From Mollicutes bacterium (lineage in GTDB: Bacteria; Bacillota_I; Bacilli_A; RF39; UBA660): a stretch of DNA of 62,277 bases. Under the pieces are notes generated by a model. It did not search any database. It was not told the origin of the DNA and saw only the letters and a program-made list of their open reading frames with translations. The stretch is from assembly GCA_012799635.1 (NCBI GenBank), contig JAAZKW010000028.1:1-62277 (forward strand), written 5' to 3'. A program made the position numbers and the translations under genes. Shown here one piece after another: positions 19,947 through 30,900 of this stretch. Each line of letters starts with the position of its first letter. Position 1 is the stretch's first letter.

Positions 19947-21008
19947 TTACTTTAAAAGCTTTAAAAGATCATCTTTTCTTAGTGAAGAGTATCCCTTAAG
20001 ACCTCTTTCTTTAGCAATTGCTTTTAATTCTACTAAAGTTTTATCACTTAGATTTTCTTTTACTTCTTCCTTTTTAATCTCTTTCTTAGTTTCCTTAATT
20101 TCTTCTTTTTTATCTTTTTCTACTACTTTAATTTCTTCTTTTGGGGCTTCCTTCTTAGCTATCTTTTTATCTGTATCTTCATCAACAAAATCAGTTACGG
20201 TATAAACATCACTATCTTTTTCTTTTTTTACTTCTTCAGAAATATGTTCTTCTTTTATTAATTCTTCCATTGACTCATTTTTATTAATTTTATTTTTATC
20301 ATCTTCGGTAAGATAATCAACCATTTCTAAATTAGTTGCTTCACATATTGCATTAGCCAAAACTCCAAGTAATACTTTAATACTTCTTACAGCATCATCA
20401 TTACCAGGAATTACATGATCAACATCATCAGGATCACCATTTGTATCTACTATTCCAAATACTGGAATACGAAGCTTTCTTGCTTCTTTAATTGCATTAT
20501 ATTCTTTTTTAGGATCAACAATAATTAAAGCTTGTGGTCTTTTATCCATCCCACGAATACCCGCGAATAAACGGTTTAATTTTTCATATTCCTTTTTAAT
20601 TTTAATTACTTCTTTTTTAGGTAATACTTCAAACTTACCACTTTTTTCCATTTCTTCGATTTCATCTAATCTTTTAACACGACGACGAATATATGTAAAA
20701 TTAGTAAGTGTTCCGCCTAGCCATCTTTCTGTTATATAGTAAGAATTACTTCTGGTTGCTTCTTCGATTGCAACCTCTCCACTTTGTTTTTTAGTCCCTA
20801 CAAATAAGAACTTTCCCCCATTAGTTGCAATCGTCTTAATTGCTTCATAAGCCTCTTCTAACAACTTTTGAGTTTTTTCAAGATCAATAATATAGATATC
20901 ATCCCTTGAATTAAAAATATACTCTTTCATTTTAGGATTCCATCTTTTAGTTTGATGTCCAAAATGAACTCCAGCTTCTAATAAATAACTCATAGAAACT
21001 ACTGCCAT
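19947..21008 (-). CDS. rpsB: 30S ribosomal protein S2 with long C-terminal extension
   Basis: [27 protein letters not shown]...; ~100 aa K/E-rich tail ending [29 protein letters not shown]. Confidence 0.95.
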   Translation of the reverse strand: MAVVSMSYLLEAGVHFGHQTKRWNPKMKEYIFNSRDDIYIIDLEKTQKLLEEAYEAIKTIATNGGKFLFVGTKKQSGEVAIEEATRSNSYYITERWLGGTLTNFTYIRRRVKRLDEIEEMEKSGKFEVLPKKEVIKIKKEYEKLNRLFAGIRGMDKRPQALIIVDPKKEYNAIKEARKLRIPVFGIVDTNGDPDDVDHVIPGNDDAVRSIKVLLGVLANAICEATNLEMVDYLTEDDKNKINKNESMEELIKEEHISEEVKKEKDSDVYTVTDFVDEDTDKKIAKKEAPKEEIKVVEKDKKEEIKETKKEIKKEEVKENLSDKTLVELKAIAKERGLKGYSSLRKDDLLKLLK

Positions 21009-21035
21009 GAAATATCCCTCCTTCGTTATAACACC

Positions 21036-21096
21036 TTAATGCTTCATCCTACATCTTCACCCTTTGGGCACTTGAAGATAATAGTCCACATTAATG
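21036..21096 (-). promoter_or_regulatory. Candidate structured rpsB 5' leader
   Basis: Outer CATTAA/TTAATG pairing enclosing ATCTTCA..CCC-AAA-GGG-TGAAGAT hairpin upstream of rpsB SD. Confidence 0.5.
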
Positions 21097-21246
21097 TTTA
21101 TTTGCTTTCAATAGCACTTGTATTTTATCATATGTTATATAAAGATAGCAAGGACTAAATTCATACAATACCTTTTTTTGTTTATAAATCACCAATTTTA
21201 ATATAAAATAAATTAAAAATGATATATAATTAAAAAAGAGGTAAAA

Positions 21247-21741
21247 ATGGAATATAGAGATTTATACGATGAAAATAAGAAGTTAACTGGAGATAAGATA
21301 AAAAAAGAAAATAAAATACCAGGGGGTAAATATTATTTAACTGTAATTGTTTTTATTGAAAATAAAAATAACGAGTTTTTACTACAAATAAACAAGAAAT
21401 TTAATTTATGGTCAACTACAGGCGGACATCCTAAAAGTGGAAAATCTAGTTTAGAGGGAATAAAAACAGAATGTTATGAAGAACTTGGCTTAGATATTGA
21501 TTTAAAAGAATTTAATTTATTCAAAACAATAAAAACAGAGGATGATTTTGTTGACTTATATTATGTAAAAAAGGATATTGATTTAAAAAAAATAAAAAAA
21601 GAAAACAAAGAAGTTGAAGATGTTAAATGGTTTTCTAAAAAACAAATTACGAATTTAATAAAAAAGGGCAAGTTACTCCCTTCTCACATAGCGTTTTATT
21701 TGGATTGTTTAAATTACTTAAAACAAACGGATAATAATTGA
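21247..21741 (+). CDS. Nudix hydrolase
   Basis: Nudix-box-like GGHPKSGKSSLEGIKTECYEELGLDI. Confidence 0.8.
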   Translation: MEYRDLYDENKKLTGDKIKKENKIPGGKYYLTVIVFIENKNNEFLLQINKKFNLWSTTGGHPKSGKSSLEGIKTECYEELGLDIDLKEFNLFKTIKTEDDFVDLYYVKKDIDLKKIKKENKEVEDVKWFSKKQITNLIKKGKLLPSHIAFYLDCLNYLKQTDNN

Positions 21742-21831
21742 ACTATTCAATCCTAATTTCTTACAATTAATAAATCTTCCTTATTTTCAAAAATACATTC
21801 CGTTACTTGTTAGTATTTTTATTTGTAATCT

Positions 21832-22032
21832 TTAGATTTTAAAAGTTGATAATAGCACTTCATAATCCTTTAACATAAGTTCATACATAATAATTGGATC
21901 ATAACAATCATATGTATATATTTCTTGTTTTACTTCTTTTTTGAATTTTATGCCCTCTAAAGATAATAGTTTTTCTTTAAAATCATTAATATCAATATTA
22001 AGTATTTTTATTTCTAATTCTTCATCATTCAT
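21832..22032 (-). pseudogene. N-terminal fragment of CYTH-domain protein
   Basis: MNDEELEIKILNIDINDFKEKLLSLEG...EIYTYD resembles CYTH start but ends after 66 aa. Confidence 0.5.
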
Positions 22033-22067
22033 AAAATTTCTTTATAACGTTTTTAAAAGATTCATAT

Positions 22068-22538
22068 CTACCTATTTTTGATTAATGAATTATATTCTTT
22101 TAAACCATCTTCATAACTAATATAATCCTGCCAACATTTCCATTTCATTATAGGTAATTTTTCCTCAGACCAAGGTAGTTTTGTTATTGAATAAACATCT
22201 CCCAAATAAACAATTGGTTCAACTTTTTCTTTTCTTATCAATACTAATCCATAATCTTTTTTCAAAGCTTCTAAAAATTGTTCATGTGTTTTATTATAAC
22301 TATGATAAGAACCGTTTATAAGTCGTACATAGCCTAATGGAGTAAGTATACTTTCAGGTATGCCATAATAAAACTCTAATCCCATAGCTCCATTATCAAC
22401 AATTTGACTATGACAAGGAGATACTTCATCGGTACTTGGGCTATTGATTTCAAAAGTAACTTGACATTGGTTTTTTATTCTAGCAAAGATGTCTTTTCTT
22501 ACTTTTTCCACATTTGTCCAATACGTCATTTTATCCAT
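22068..22538 (-). CDS. Hypothetical protein (intact copy of duplicated pair)
   Basis: 156 aa; near-identical C-terminus to 23982..24281. Confidence 0.6.
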   Translation of the reverse strand: MDKMTYWTNVEKVRKDIFARIKNQCQVTFEINSPSTDEVSPCHSQIVDNGAMGLEFYYGIPESILTPLGYVRLINGSYHSYNKTHEQFLEALKKDYGLVLIRKEKVEPIVYLGDVYSITKLPWSEEKLPIMKWKCWQDYISYEDGLKEYNSLIKNR

Positions 22539-22583
22539 GGAAAAACCCTCCTTTAAGCGCCTGTTATTTTATATAATAAATTG

Positions 22584-23255
22584 TTATTTATTTGCAAATG
22601 ATCTTACTATATCATCCTTAACATGAATCGTCTCACTTATAAGTTTTGTTTTGATAATCTCTTTTGCTTGTTCATAAAAAACACGCAATAGCTTCGCATT
22701 ATTTTCTGCTTCTAAAAGCTTTTTTAAATATTCTAAGCCCTTTATTTTCTTATCTACTTCATAATTAGAAATACTCTCGATTGCTTCATTAACAAGTTCT
22801 ATTTTATCACTATGAGAAATTAATTCTTCATGATGTTCGTATTTTTCCAAACAATATATACTTTTTTGATTTCCTTCTAAAATCCCTGCTAAAATAAATG
22901 CTAAATAAGGCGGTGTTACTTTTATACCATCAACTCCAATATAGTCATGAAGAAAGCCGTAAATAGTATCACCGGATAAGTGATATATATTTTCTATGTT
23001 TTCAAACATAGGATCCCCATTAGGTAAGCTCGCTCCTGAAATAAATTCTTTTTTTTCTTCATCAAATTCTGCGAAAGAAAAAACTTCATGTTTTTTCCCA
23101 TAAGTTCTATTACTACATTTTCTTACCACTTCATCTAATAATTCTTTTAATTTTTCAGCATCAATTAAAACAGTATAACGACGCTCTATATTATCTTCTT
23201 GGATTATATATTCAATCCCTGTATCTGTATACTTCACAACAAAACCTCCGTTCAA
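22584..23255 (-). CDS. Hypothetical protein, duplicated
   Basis: 223 aa; paralog of 24416..25102. Confidence 0.65.
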   Translation of the reverse strand: MNGGFVVKYTDTGIEYIIQEDNIERRYTVLIDAEKLKELLDEVVRKCSNRTYGKKHEVFSFAEFDEEKKEFISGASLPNGDPMFENIENIYHLSGDTIYGFLHDYIGVDGIKVTPPYLAFILAGILEGNQKSIYCLEKYEHHEELISHSDKIELVNEAIESISNYEVDKKIKGLEYLKKLLEAENNAKLLRVFYEQAKEIIKTKLISETIHVKDDIVRSFANK

Positions 23256-23289
23256 AAGATATTATAACAGTCACATATATCTTTAGTCA

Positions 23290-23385
23290 ATTCATTTATT
23301 CATCTTATTTATAAGTATATTAGCAGTTATATCTCCGGTTACATTTAATGTTGTATATGCCATATCCAATAATTTATATATATCC
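23290..23385 (-). pseudogene. 3' fragment of SLC1-type symporter gene
   Basis: Matches 3' end of 25139..26308 then diverges. Confidence 0.75.
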
Positions 23386-23399
23386 TAATTATAATCTTA

Positions 23400-23985
23400 C
23401 CTATTAATCATCTTTTTTTATCGCTTCATCAAAAGTTAATATTTCATATTCATTTAAATTTATACCACTTTCTTCATATACATCATCAGTATTTATAACT
23501 CTAATATCTTTTTTAATATAACCTAATCTTTTAGCTAAATCATAAATATCTTTAACATTTTTCCTTTCAATTTCAACATATTGGTTTAATTAAAGGCCAT
23601 GAATCTATTTCTATTTGCATATCTTTATAAACATAGCTTATTCTTTTTTTCTCGACCAATTTTTTACGAAAATAACCAAATTCTTCAAGTAAAGAGTTTG
23701 CCATTTCAAAATTATCTACTTTAATTTCGATTTCTTTAACATTTTTTATATCATAATCTTTTAAAGTGCTATATATATATTTAATCTTAAGTTCACATGT
23801 ATCACCATTTTGTCTTAATCTTATCCATTTAAAAAATCTATTTTTAGTATCTTTATTGTTAAGAATATCTATATCTACATTTTTTATATTTTTATAAATA
23901 TAAGCATCTAAATAATCATATCTGGTTATCTTATAGATTATCTTTTTATCTTTTTCATTTATGTTTTTAAAAAATTCATATCTAC
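23400..23985 (-). pseudogene. Frameshifted CYTH-domain gene, C-terminal part
   Basis: ...FFKWIRLRQNGDTCELKIKY...MQIEIDSWPLI then 1-nt shift near 23585 into YVEIERKNVKDIYDLAKRLGY. Confidence 0.6.
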
Positions 23986-24385
23986 CTATTTTTTCTTAAT
24001 GAATTATATTCTTTTAAACCATCTTCATAACTAGTATAATCCTGCCAGCGTTTCCATTTCATTATAGGTAATTTTTCCTCAGACCAAGGTAGTTTTGTTA
24101 TTGAATAAACATCACCCAAATAAACAATTGGTTCAACTTTTTCTTTTCTTATCAATACTAATCCATAATCTTTTTTCAAAGCTTCTAAAAATTGTTCATG
24201 TGTTTCATTATAACTATGATAAGAACCGTTTATAAGTCGTACATAGCCTAATAGTATACTTTCAGATAACTCTAATCCCATAGCTCCATTATCAACAATT
24301 TGACTATGACAAAAAGATACTTCATCAGTACTTGGGCTATTGATTTCAAAAGTAACTTGACATTGGTTTTTTATTCTAGCAAATT
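23982..24385 (-). pseudogene. Decayed copy of 156-aa hypothetical gene (start region and internal codons deleted)
   Basis: Alignment by eye to 22068..22538; lacks the N-terminus/SD seen in copy 1. Confidence 0.65.
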
Positions 24386-24415
24386 TGAATAGCTATTATT
24401 TTATATAATAAATTG

Positions 24416-25102
24416 TTATTTATTTGCAAATGATCTTACTATATCATCCTTAACATGAATCATCTCATTTATAAGTTTTATTTTAATAATCTCTTTTGCT
24501 TGTTCATAAAAAACACGTAATAGCTTCGCATCAAAATATTGCTTTTCTTTTTCTGCTTCCAAAAGTTTTTTTAAATATTCTAAACCCTTTATTTTTTTAT
24601 CTACCTCATAATCATCAATACTCTCGATTGCTTCCTTAACAAGTTCTATTTTATCACTATGAGAAATTAATTCTTCATGACGATCGTATTTTTCCAAATG
24701 ATATATACTTTCTTGGTTCCCTTTTAAAATCCCTGCTAAAATAAATGCTAAATAAGGCGGTGTTACTTTTATACCATCAACTCCAATAGAGTCACAATGA
24801 TAGCTGAAATGATTATTAGAGGTAAAGCGATATATCTTTTCTATGTTTTCAAACATAGGATCCCCATTAGGTAAGCATTCTCCTGAAATAAATTCTTTTT
24901 TTTCTTCATCAAATTCTGCAGAATAAGAAGCTTCATGTCTTTTCCCATGAGTTCTATAACTACATTTTCTTACCACTTCATCTAATAATTCTTTTAATTT
25001 TTCAGCATCAATTAAAACAGTATAACGACGCTCTATATTATCTTTTTGGATTATATATTCAATCCCTGTATCTGTATACTTCACAACAAAACCTCCGTTC
25101 AA
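24416..25102 (-). CDS. Hypothetical protein, duplicated
   Basis: 228 aa; paralog of 22584..23255. Confidence 0.65.
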   Translation of the reverse strand: MNGGFVVKYTDTGIEYIIQKDNIERRYTVLIDAEKLKELLDEVVRKCSYRTHGKRHEASYSAEFDEEKKEFISGECLPNGDPMFENIEKIYRFTSNNHFSYHCDSIGVDGIKVTPPYLAFILAGILKGNQESIYHLEKYDRHEELISHSDKIELVKEAIESIDDYEVDKKIKGLEYLKKLLEAEKEKQYFDAKLLRVFYEQAKEIIKIKLINEMIHVKDDIVRSFANK

Positions 25103-25138
25103 AAGATATTATAACAGTCACATATATCTTTAGTCAAT

Positions 25139-26308
25139 TTATTTATTCATCTTATTTATAAGTATATTAGCAGTTATATCTCCAGTTACATTTAATGTTG
25201 TATATGCCATATCCAATAATTTATATATACCTGAATAAAAACCTATAAAAGATAAAGGTATATTAAAATAAGATAAGTATGTAGCACCAATTACAATACC
25301 ACCGCCGGGTATTCCTGGGGCTGCCATATTAATAAAAGTCGCTACAACAAGCATTAATAAATATGTTGTAAGGGTTATCTTTATTCCAAATAATGTAGCA
25401 TTAAATAAACCTAATAATGCAAAAGATACTGCTCCGCCACACATATGAATAGTGCATCCCAAAGGAACTACTATATCTGTTGTCTTTGAAGGTATATTAA
25501 AGCCTTCTTTACATGTTTTAATTGTATAGGGAAGAGTTGCCATTGAAGAACATGTTGTTAATGTAATAAGCCATACTTTACTAACTTTTTTTATATAAGT
25601 AATAGGATTAATCTTAGCAAAAAACCACACTGGTAAAATCATTATAAAAAACAAAACAATGATACTTGAAAAATATGCAATTCCTATATATTTTAAACCA
25701 TATTTAATAATACTTATCCCATAGGTTGCAACTGTATTTCCAACTAAAGAAAAAACTCCTATTGGTGTCAGAAGAATAATATCTTCCAAAAGTTTATTAA
25801 AAATATTTTTTAATCCCTCTAATAAATCAATTACTTTGTTACCATTTTTAACCTTATCTGCATATATTCCAAAAAACATAGCTAAAATAATACCCGGAAG
25901 AATTAAATTGTTTTGAAAGATATCAATTATATTACTTGGGAATAAATTTGTAACAATATCGGTCATTTTGAAAGATGTTAAAGTTCCATCCCAATCTTTA
26001 AGTTGATAATTAAAACCCTTCGAAGGATTTATTAAAGTTACAATTAATGATGTTATTAAAAAACTCATAATAAACATAACAATAAACAGTACCACCGTTT
26101 TTATTATTAATTTGCTACCTTTTTTAACTGATTTATTTATAGTTATAGAAATAGATGTAAATAAAATTGGAATGATAATAAATTTAAGAAGGTTTATATA
26201 TATGACTCCCAAAAAAGATAACTCTTGCATTAATTTAGGGAAAAACACACCAAATATAATACCTATTATTAAACCTATTATAATAAATATATTAAAATTT
26301 TTTCTCAT
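25139..26308 (-). CDS. Dicarboxylate/amino acid:cation symporter (SLC1 family)
   Basis: Polytopic; TTCSSMATLPYTIKTC, NMAAPGIPGGGIVIGATYL. Confidence 0.85.
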   Translation of the reverse strand: MRKNFNIFIIIGLIIGIIFGVFFPKLMQELSFLGVIYINLLKFIIIPILFTSISITINKSVKKGSKLIIKTVVLFIVMFIMSFLITSLIVTLINPSKGFNYQLKDWDGTLTSFKMTDIVTNLFPSNIIDIFQNNLILPGIILAMFFGIYADKVKNGNKVIDLLEGLKNIFNKLLEDIILLTPIGVFSLVGNTVATYGISIIKYGLKYIGIAYFSSIIVLFFIMILPVWFFAKINPITYIKKVSKVWLITLTTCSSMATLPYTIKTCKEGFNIPSKTTDIVVPLGCTIHMCGGAVSFALLGLFNATLFGIKITLTTYLLMLVVATFINMAAPGIPGGGIVIGATYLSYFNIPLSFIGFYSGIYKLLDMAYTTLNVTGDITANILINKMNK

Positions 26309-27464
26309 AATAATTCTCCATTCTTTTAATTGCTTTTAAAACAGATTCTCTAGTTCCTAAAGCAGATACTCTAAAATAATTATCTCCTTTGTTGCCAAAT
26401 ATAATACCTGGTATTACAATAATATTTAATTCTTTTAAAAAGAACTCAAAAGTTTCCCAAGAGTTTAAATTATTAGGATTTTTAATCCATAAAAAGGGAG
26501 AATCTATTCCACCCATAACAACAAATTGATACTTTTCAAAAACTTTTTTTAATAACTTTGCATTATCTTGATAATATTTAATATTTTTAGATATTAATCT
26601 TTTTGCTTTTGGTAAAAAGGTTGCTTCAGCACCTTTTTGTGCTATATAATCAGCCCCATTAAAACGATTAATTGTTCTTAATTTCCAAAGATCATTAATA
26701 TCTTTACAAATATCATTAGGAATTATAAAGTATGAACATCTTACTCCTGTAAAACTAGCATTTTTAGAAAAACTTCTAAATTCAATAGCAACCTTTTTAG
26801 CATCTTTTATATCATATATTGATTTAGGAACATCTTTATTTGTTATAAAACGATGATAAACATTATCATATAAAATAATAGCTTTATTTTTTAGTGCATA
26901 AGAAACCCATTTTTCTAACACATCTTTTGAATATGCAATACCAATAGGATTATTTGGTGAACACATATATATTAAATCATATTTTTCTTTTGGGATTATG
27001 GGATTAAAATTTTCATCAAAGTTATTTAAGATAGTTACTTTTCTATTAATACATAAAGATCCATCTTTATAAATAGGATATAATGGCTCATAGGCACATA
27101 TTTTACTATTGATATCAAATAATTCCAATATACTTGTTGTATCTGTTTTTGTACCATTAGAAATATATATTTCATTTAATGAAAAAGATTTATCTTTATA
27201 TTCGTTATCCAAAATAGCTTGTTTTAAAAAATCATGGCCATAATAAAAACCATATCCCTTAAATGTTTTAATATCCGCTAGGTCATTAATAGCTTTATGC
27301 ATAGCATCAACAACTGGTTTAACAATCGGTTTTGAAACATCACCAATACCAAGAGAAATTATTTTTTTATTAGGATATTCTTTTTTAAAGGCTTTTACCT
27401 TCTCACTAACATTTTTAAAACTATTTGTCCCTTGCAGTACATATATATCATTAAATTTAACCAT
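26292..27464 (-). CDS. dapL: LL-diaminopimelate aminotransferase-like (class I PLP aminotransferase)
   Basis: ISLGIGDVSKPI, GYGFYYGHDFLKQAI, EFRSFSKNASFTGVRCSYF (PLP Lys). Confidence 0.75.
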   Translation of the reverse strand: MVKFNDIYVLQGTNSFKNVSEKVKAFKKEYPNKKIISLGIGDVSKPIVKPVVDAMHKAINDLADIKTFKGYGFYYGHDFLKQAILDNEYKDKSFSLNEIYISNGTKTDTTSILELFDINSKICAYEPLYPIYKDGSLCINRKVTILNNFDENFNPIIPKEKYDLIYMCSPNNPIGIAYSKDVLEKWVSYALKNKAIILYDNVYHRFITNKDVPKSIYDIKDAKKVAIEFRSFSKNASFTGVRCSYFIIPNDICKDINDLWKLRTINRFNGADYIAQKGAEATFLPKAKRLISKNIKYYQDNAKLLKKVFEKYQFVVMGGIDSPFLWIKNPNNLNSWETFEFFLKELNIIVIPGIIFGNKGDNYFRVSALGTRESVLKAIKRMENYYEKKF

Positions 27465-27481
27465 AGTATTATCACCCTAAT

Positions 27482-27979
27482 TTATATTTTTTTTATAAAA
27501 GCAATATTCACTCCTCTTTCATTTTCATATTTATTTACAATTTTATAATCAAGATCTTCAAAGTTTTTCTTTGAACGAATGTTTTTCTCCGATACTTTTG
27601 TAAAAATATATTTATAATTTTTACTTTTAGCATACTTTTCTAAAACTAAAATCATTTGTTTTTGAAGTTTATTTCCCCTATAATTAGGATGTACCATAAC
27701 AGGACCTACTGATGTAGTTTCTTTTTCATCATATGAAAGATTATGTTTATCAAGTGTTTTTCTCATTACTGGTATTAAAAAAATTGAACATACAGGAATA
27801 TTATTGTCATAATAAAGCCATATTTTTCCACCATTTTCTAAAATATTTATTACATCTTCTTTAGTAAAAGCGCCTAGTAAATCTTTATCATCCAAATTAT
27901 CTAAAACTATATTATATAAATTTAAATAATCATCTATATTAGTGGTTTTTTTTATTTTTAAATCTTTTAACTTTATCAT
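27482..27979 (-). CDS. GNAT family acetyltransferase
   Basis: VGPVMVHPNYRGNKLQKQMILVLEKYA. Confidence 0.7.
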   Translation of the reverse strand: MIKLKDLKIKKTTNIDDYLNLYNIVLDNLDDKDLLGAFTKEDVINILENGGKIWLYYDNNIPVCSIFLIPVMRKTLDKHNLSYDEKETTSVGPVMVHPNYRGNKLQKQMILVLEKYAKSKNYKYIFTKVSEKNIRSKKNFEDLDYKIVNKYENERGVNIAFIKKI

Positions 27980-27996
27980 CCTTTCTCCTTTCATTT

Positions 27997-30900
27997 TTAA
28001 AACAAACTAAGTTGTGAAGATTCCGGCATTCCTTCAAAAATACCCATATCCTTCATCTTATCAACTAAGGTTTGAGAAGCTCTACAGCGATTTTGAAAGT
28101 CTTCAATAGAAATAAATGGTTGCTTTTTAGCCTCTTTTACAATATTATTTGCAACAGTTTCTCCAAGACCATCAATTGTTATAAACGGTGGTATTAAAGT
28201 AAAATCATCTTTAATATCAAAATTTTTTGCCTTACTTTGATATAAATCAATTGGAGCAAGTTTAATTTTTCTAGCAGCTGCTTCAAGAGCAACACTTAAA
28301 CATTCTAATGTACCAATTTCTTTATTAGTTGCCTCAAAACCTTTGTTCTTAATCTCTATTATTCTTTTCTTTATTTGGTCATATCCACCAAGCATAGCAA
28401 CAATATCAAAATCTGTTGCTTTAGTAGAAAACCATGAGGCATAAAAGCATGCTGGCATATGGACCTTATACCAAGCAATTCTAAAAGCACTCATAACATA
28501 AGCTGCAGCATGAGCTTTTGGAAACATATATTTAATTTTTTCACATGAATCGATAAACCATTCTTCGATTCCTGCATCTTGCATTGTCTTTCGATGCTCT
28601 TCCCAAGTAAGTTGATCTTTACTTGCCTTACCTCTTCTTACAAACTCCATTATCCTAAAAGCCTTTATCGGTTCTAAACCTTTATAGATAAGATAAACCA
28701 TTATGTCATCACGACAACCAATTACCTCTTTAAAAGGAACAATTTTATTTTTAATTAGTTCTTGAGCATTACCTCGCCAAACATCAGTACCATGTGATAG
28801 CCCTGCAATTTTAACTAGTTCTGCAAAGGATGTTGGTTTTATTTCATCTACCATTCCTATTGTAAAATTAGTACCAAATTCTGGAATACCTAAAGTACCT
28901 GTAGGACACATGATTTCTTCAGTAGTAACTCCTAAAGCATCAGTTGATGAAAAGATAGACATGGTCTTTTTATCATCCATTGGAACTTCTAAAACATTTG
29001 TATTAGAAAGCTCTTGAATTAAACGTAATTGGGTTGGATCTGAATGTCCTAAAATATCTAGTTTAAGAAGATTTTCTTCCAAAGATTGATAAGCAAAATG
29101 AGTTGTTCGCCATGAAGATTTATTCTCATCCGCAGGATATTGAAATGCAGTAAAATCAAAGACTTCTTTATAATCAGGAATAACTACAATTCCTCCGGGA
29201 TGTTGACCAGTAGTTCTTTTTACTCCAGTACATCCTAATGCAAGACGTTCTATTTCAATATTTTGTTTACCTAAAATACCATTATCTTCTAAATAACCTT
29301 TAACAAAACCAAAAGCCGTTCTATCTGCTACAGTAGTAATCGTTCCTGCACGATAAACATTATCAACACCAAACAATACCTTAGTATATTCATGAGCATC
29401 TGCTTGATTTAAATCTGAAAAGTTAAGATCAATATCAGGAACTTTATCGGCATTAAAACCTAAGAAAGTTGCAAATGGCATATCTTGACCATCTTTTTTT
29501 AATGGATTACCACAAACAGGACAATCTTTATCTGGAAGATCAAATCCTGAAGCATAATTTTGACCATAAGGAATATTTTCTTCATCTTCAAAAGAGGAAT
29601 ATTTACATTTTAAACAACGATAATGAGCTGGAAGAGCATTTACTTCGGTTATACCTATTAAATGAGCAACAAAACTTGAGCCAACACTTCCTCTTGAACC
29701 TACAATAAAACCAGCATCATTAGAATTTTTAACTAATCTTTGAGATATTAAATAAATAGCATCAAAACCGCCACCAATAATACCACCCAAAGATTTTTTA
29801 ATCTTTTTTTCTAAAATTTCATCAGTAAGCTTGCCATCTTTATCATCCCAATTTTCTTTAACATATTCTTTAGTTATCTTATAAACTTTATCATAACCCG
29901 AGAGTATCGTTTCATGGATATTATTAAAAATTAGTTTTTCTAACTCTTTTTCTTCCAATTTAGAATTTTCTTTTAATAATTTATCATGCCAATAATTATA
30001 TACAATATCACCATATAATTCTTTAGATATTCTTTCTTCAATATTATATGGTAAAACATCTCCATACCATTCTTTAGCAGTTTGATAAACAAGATCTGTA
30101 ACAACTTTTTGACAATCAATAAATTCCTTAGTATTTTCATCTCTAACTCTTGGGGAAAAAGGAACTCCTTTGGTATCAAGTATTACTTCAATATTTTCTA
30201 TCATATCAAATACTTTATTAGTATTAGTAACCACTATTTCATAAGCAAGGTCTTTATCAAGAAATTTAAAATCATCAAGCATTTCTTTTGTAGTTCTAAA
30301 ATGCATCGAAGGAATTTCTTTGATATCTTTTTTATTAAGAGGATGAAGTCCACCACCAGGTACTTTTTGATTAACAATTATTTTTCTAAATATTTTATCT
30401 TCTTTATCAAAATGATGAACATCTCCAGTAGCAACAATAATTTTACCATTTTGTTTAGTAGCATTAATTATCTTTTTAAGATGATTTTCAACCTCTTCTT
30501 TATTTTTAAAATCAGATGTTTGAATTAAATGATCATAACATTCTGGTGGCTGTACTTCTATATAATCATAGAAATTAATTATATTAGCAAGATCATCTTT
30601 ATCTTTACTTCTTGCTTCAATAAATACCTCTGATTCATAACAACCACTTCCAATAAGAAGCCCTTCTCTTAAGGAAGAAAGCTCACTTCTTGGTATTCGA
30701 GGGGTTTTATAAAGATATTTAGTTGATGCAAGAGAAATAAGTTTAAATAAATTTTTAAGACCAACCCTATCTTTACATAATAAATTAACATGATAAGTCT
30801 TACCAAATTTATATATTTCATCTTTAGATATTAATCTTTCAATATCATTTATATTCTCTATATTTTGATTAATTAATTTTTTAAGCATTTTATCAAATAC

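Larger units (their letters stand above)
22048..23383 (-). repeat. Segmental duplication, copy 1
   Basis: High nucleotide similarity to 23967..25238, including ~100 bp of symporter 3' end. Confidence 0.8.
23967..25238 (-). repeat. Segmental duplication, copy 2
   Basis: See copy 1. Confidence 0.8.

Noticed and set aside
30082-30528. 148-aa plus-strand ORF opposite polC
   Set aside because: Low-complexity antisense ORF within polC; AT-rich artefact.
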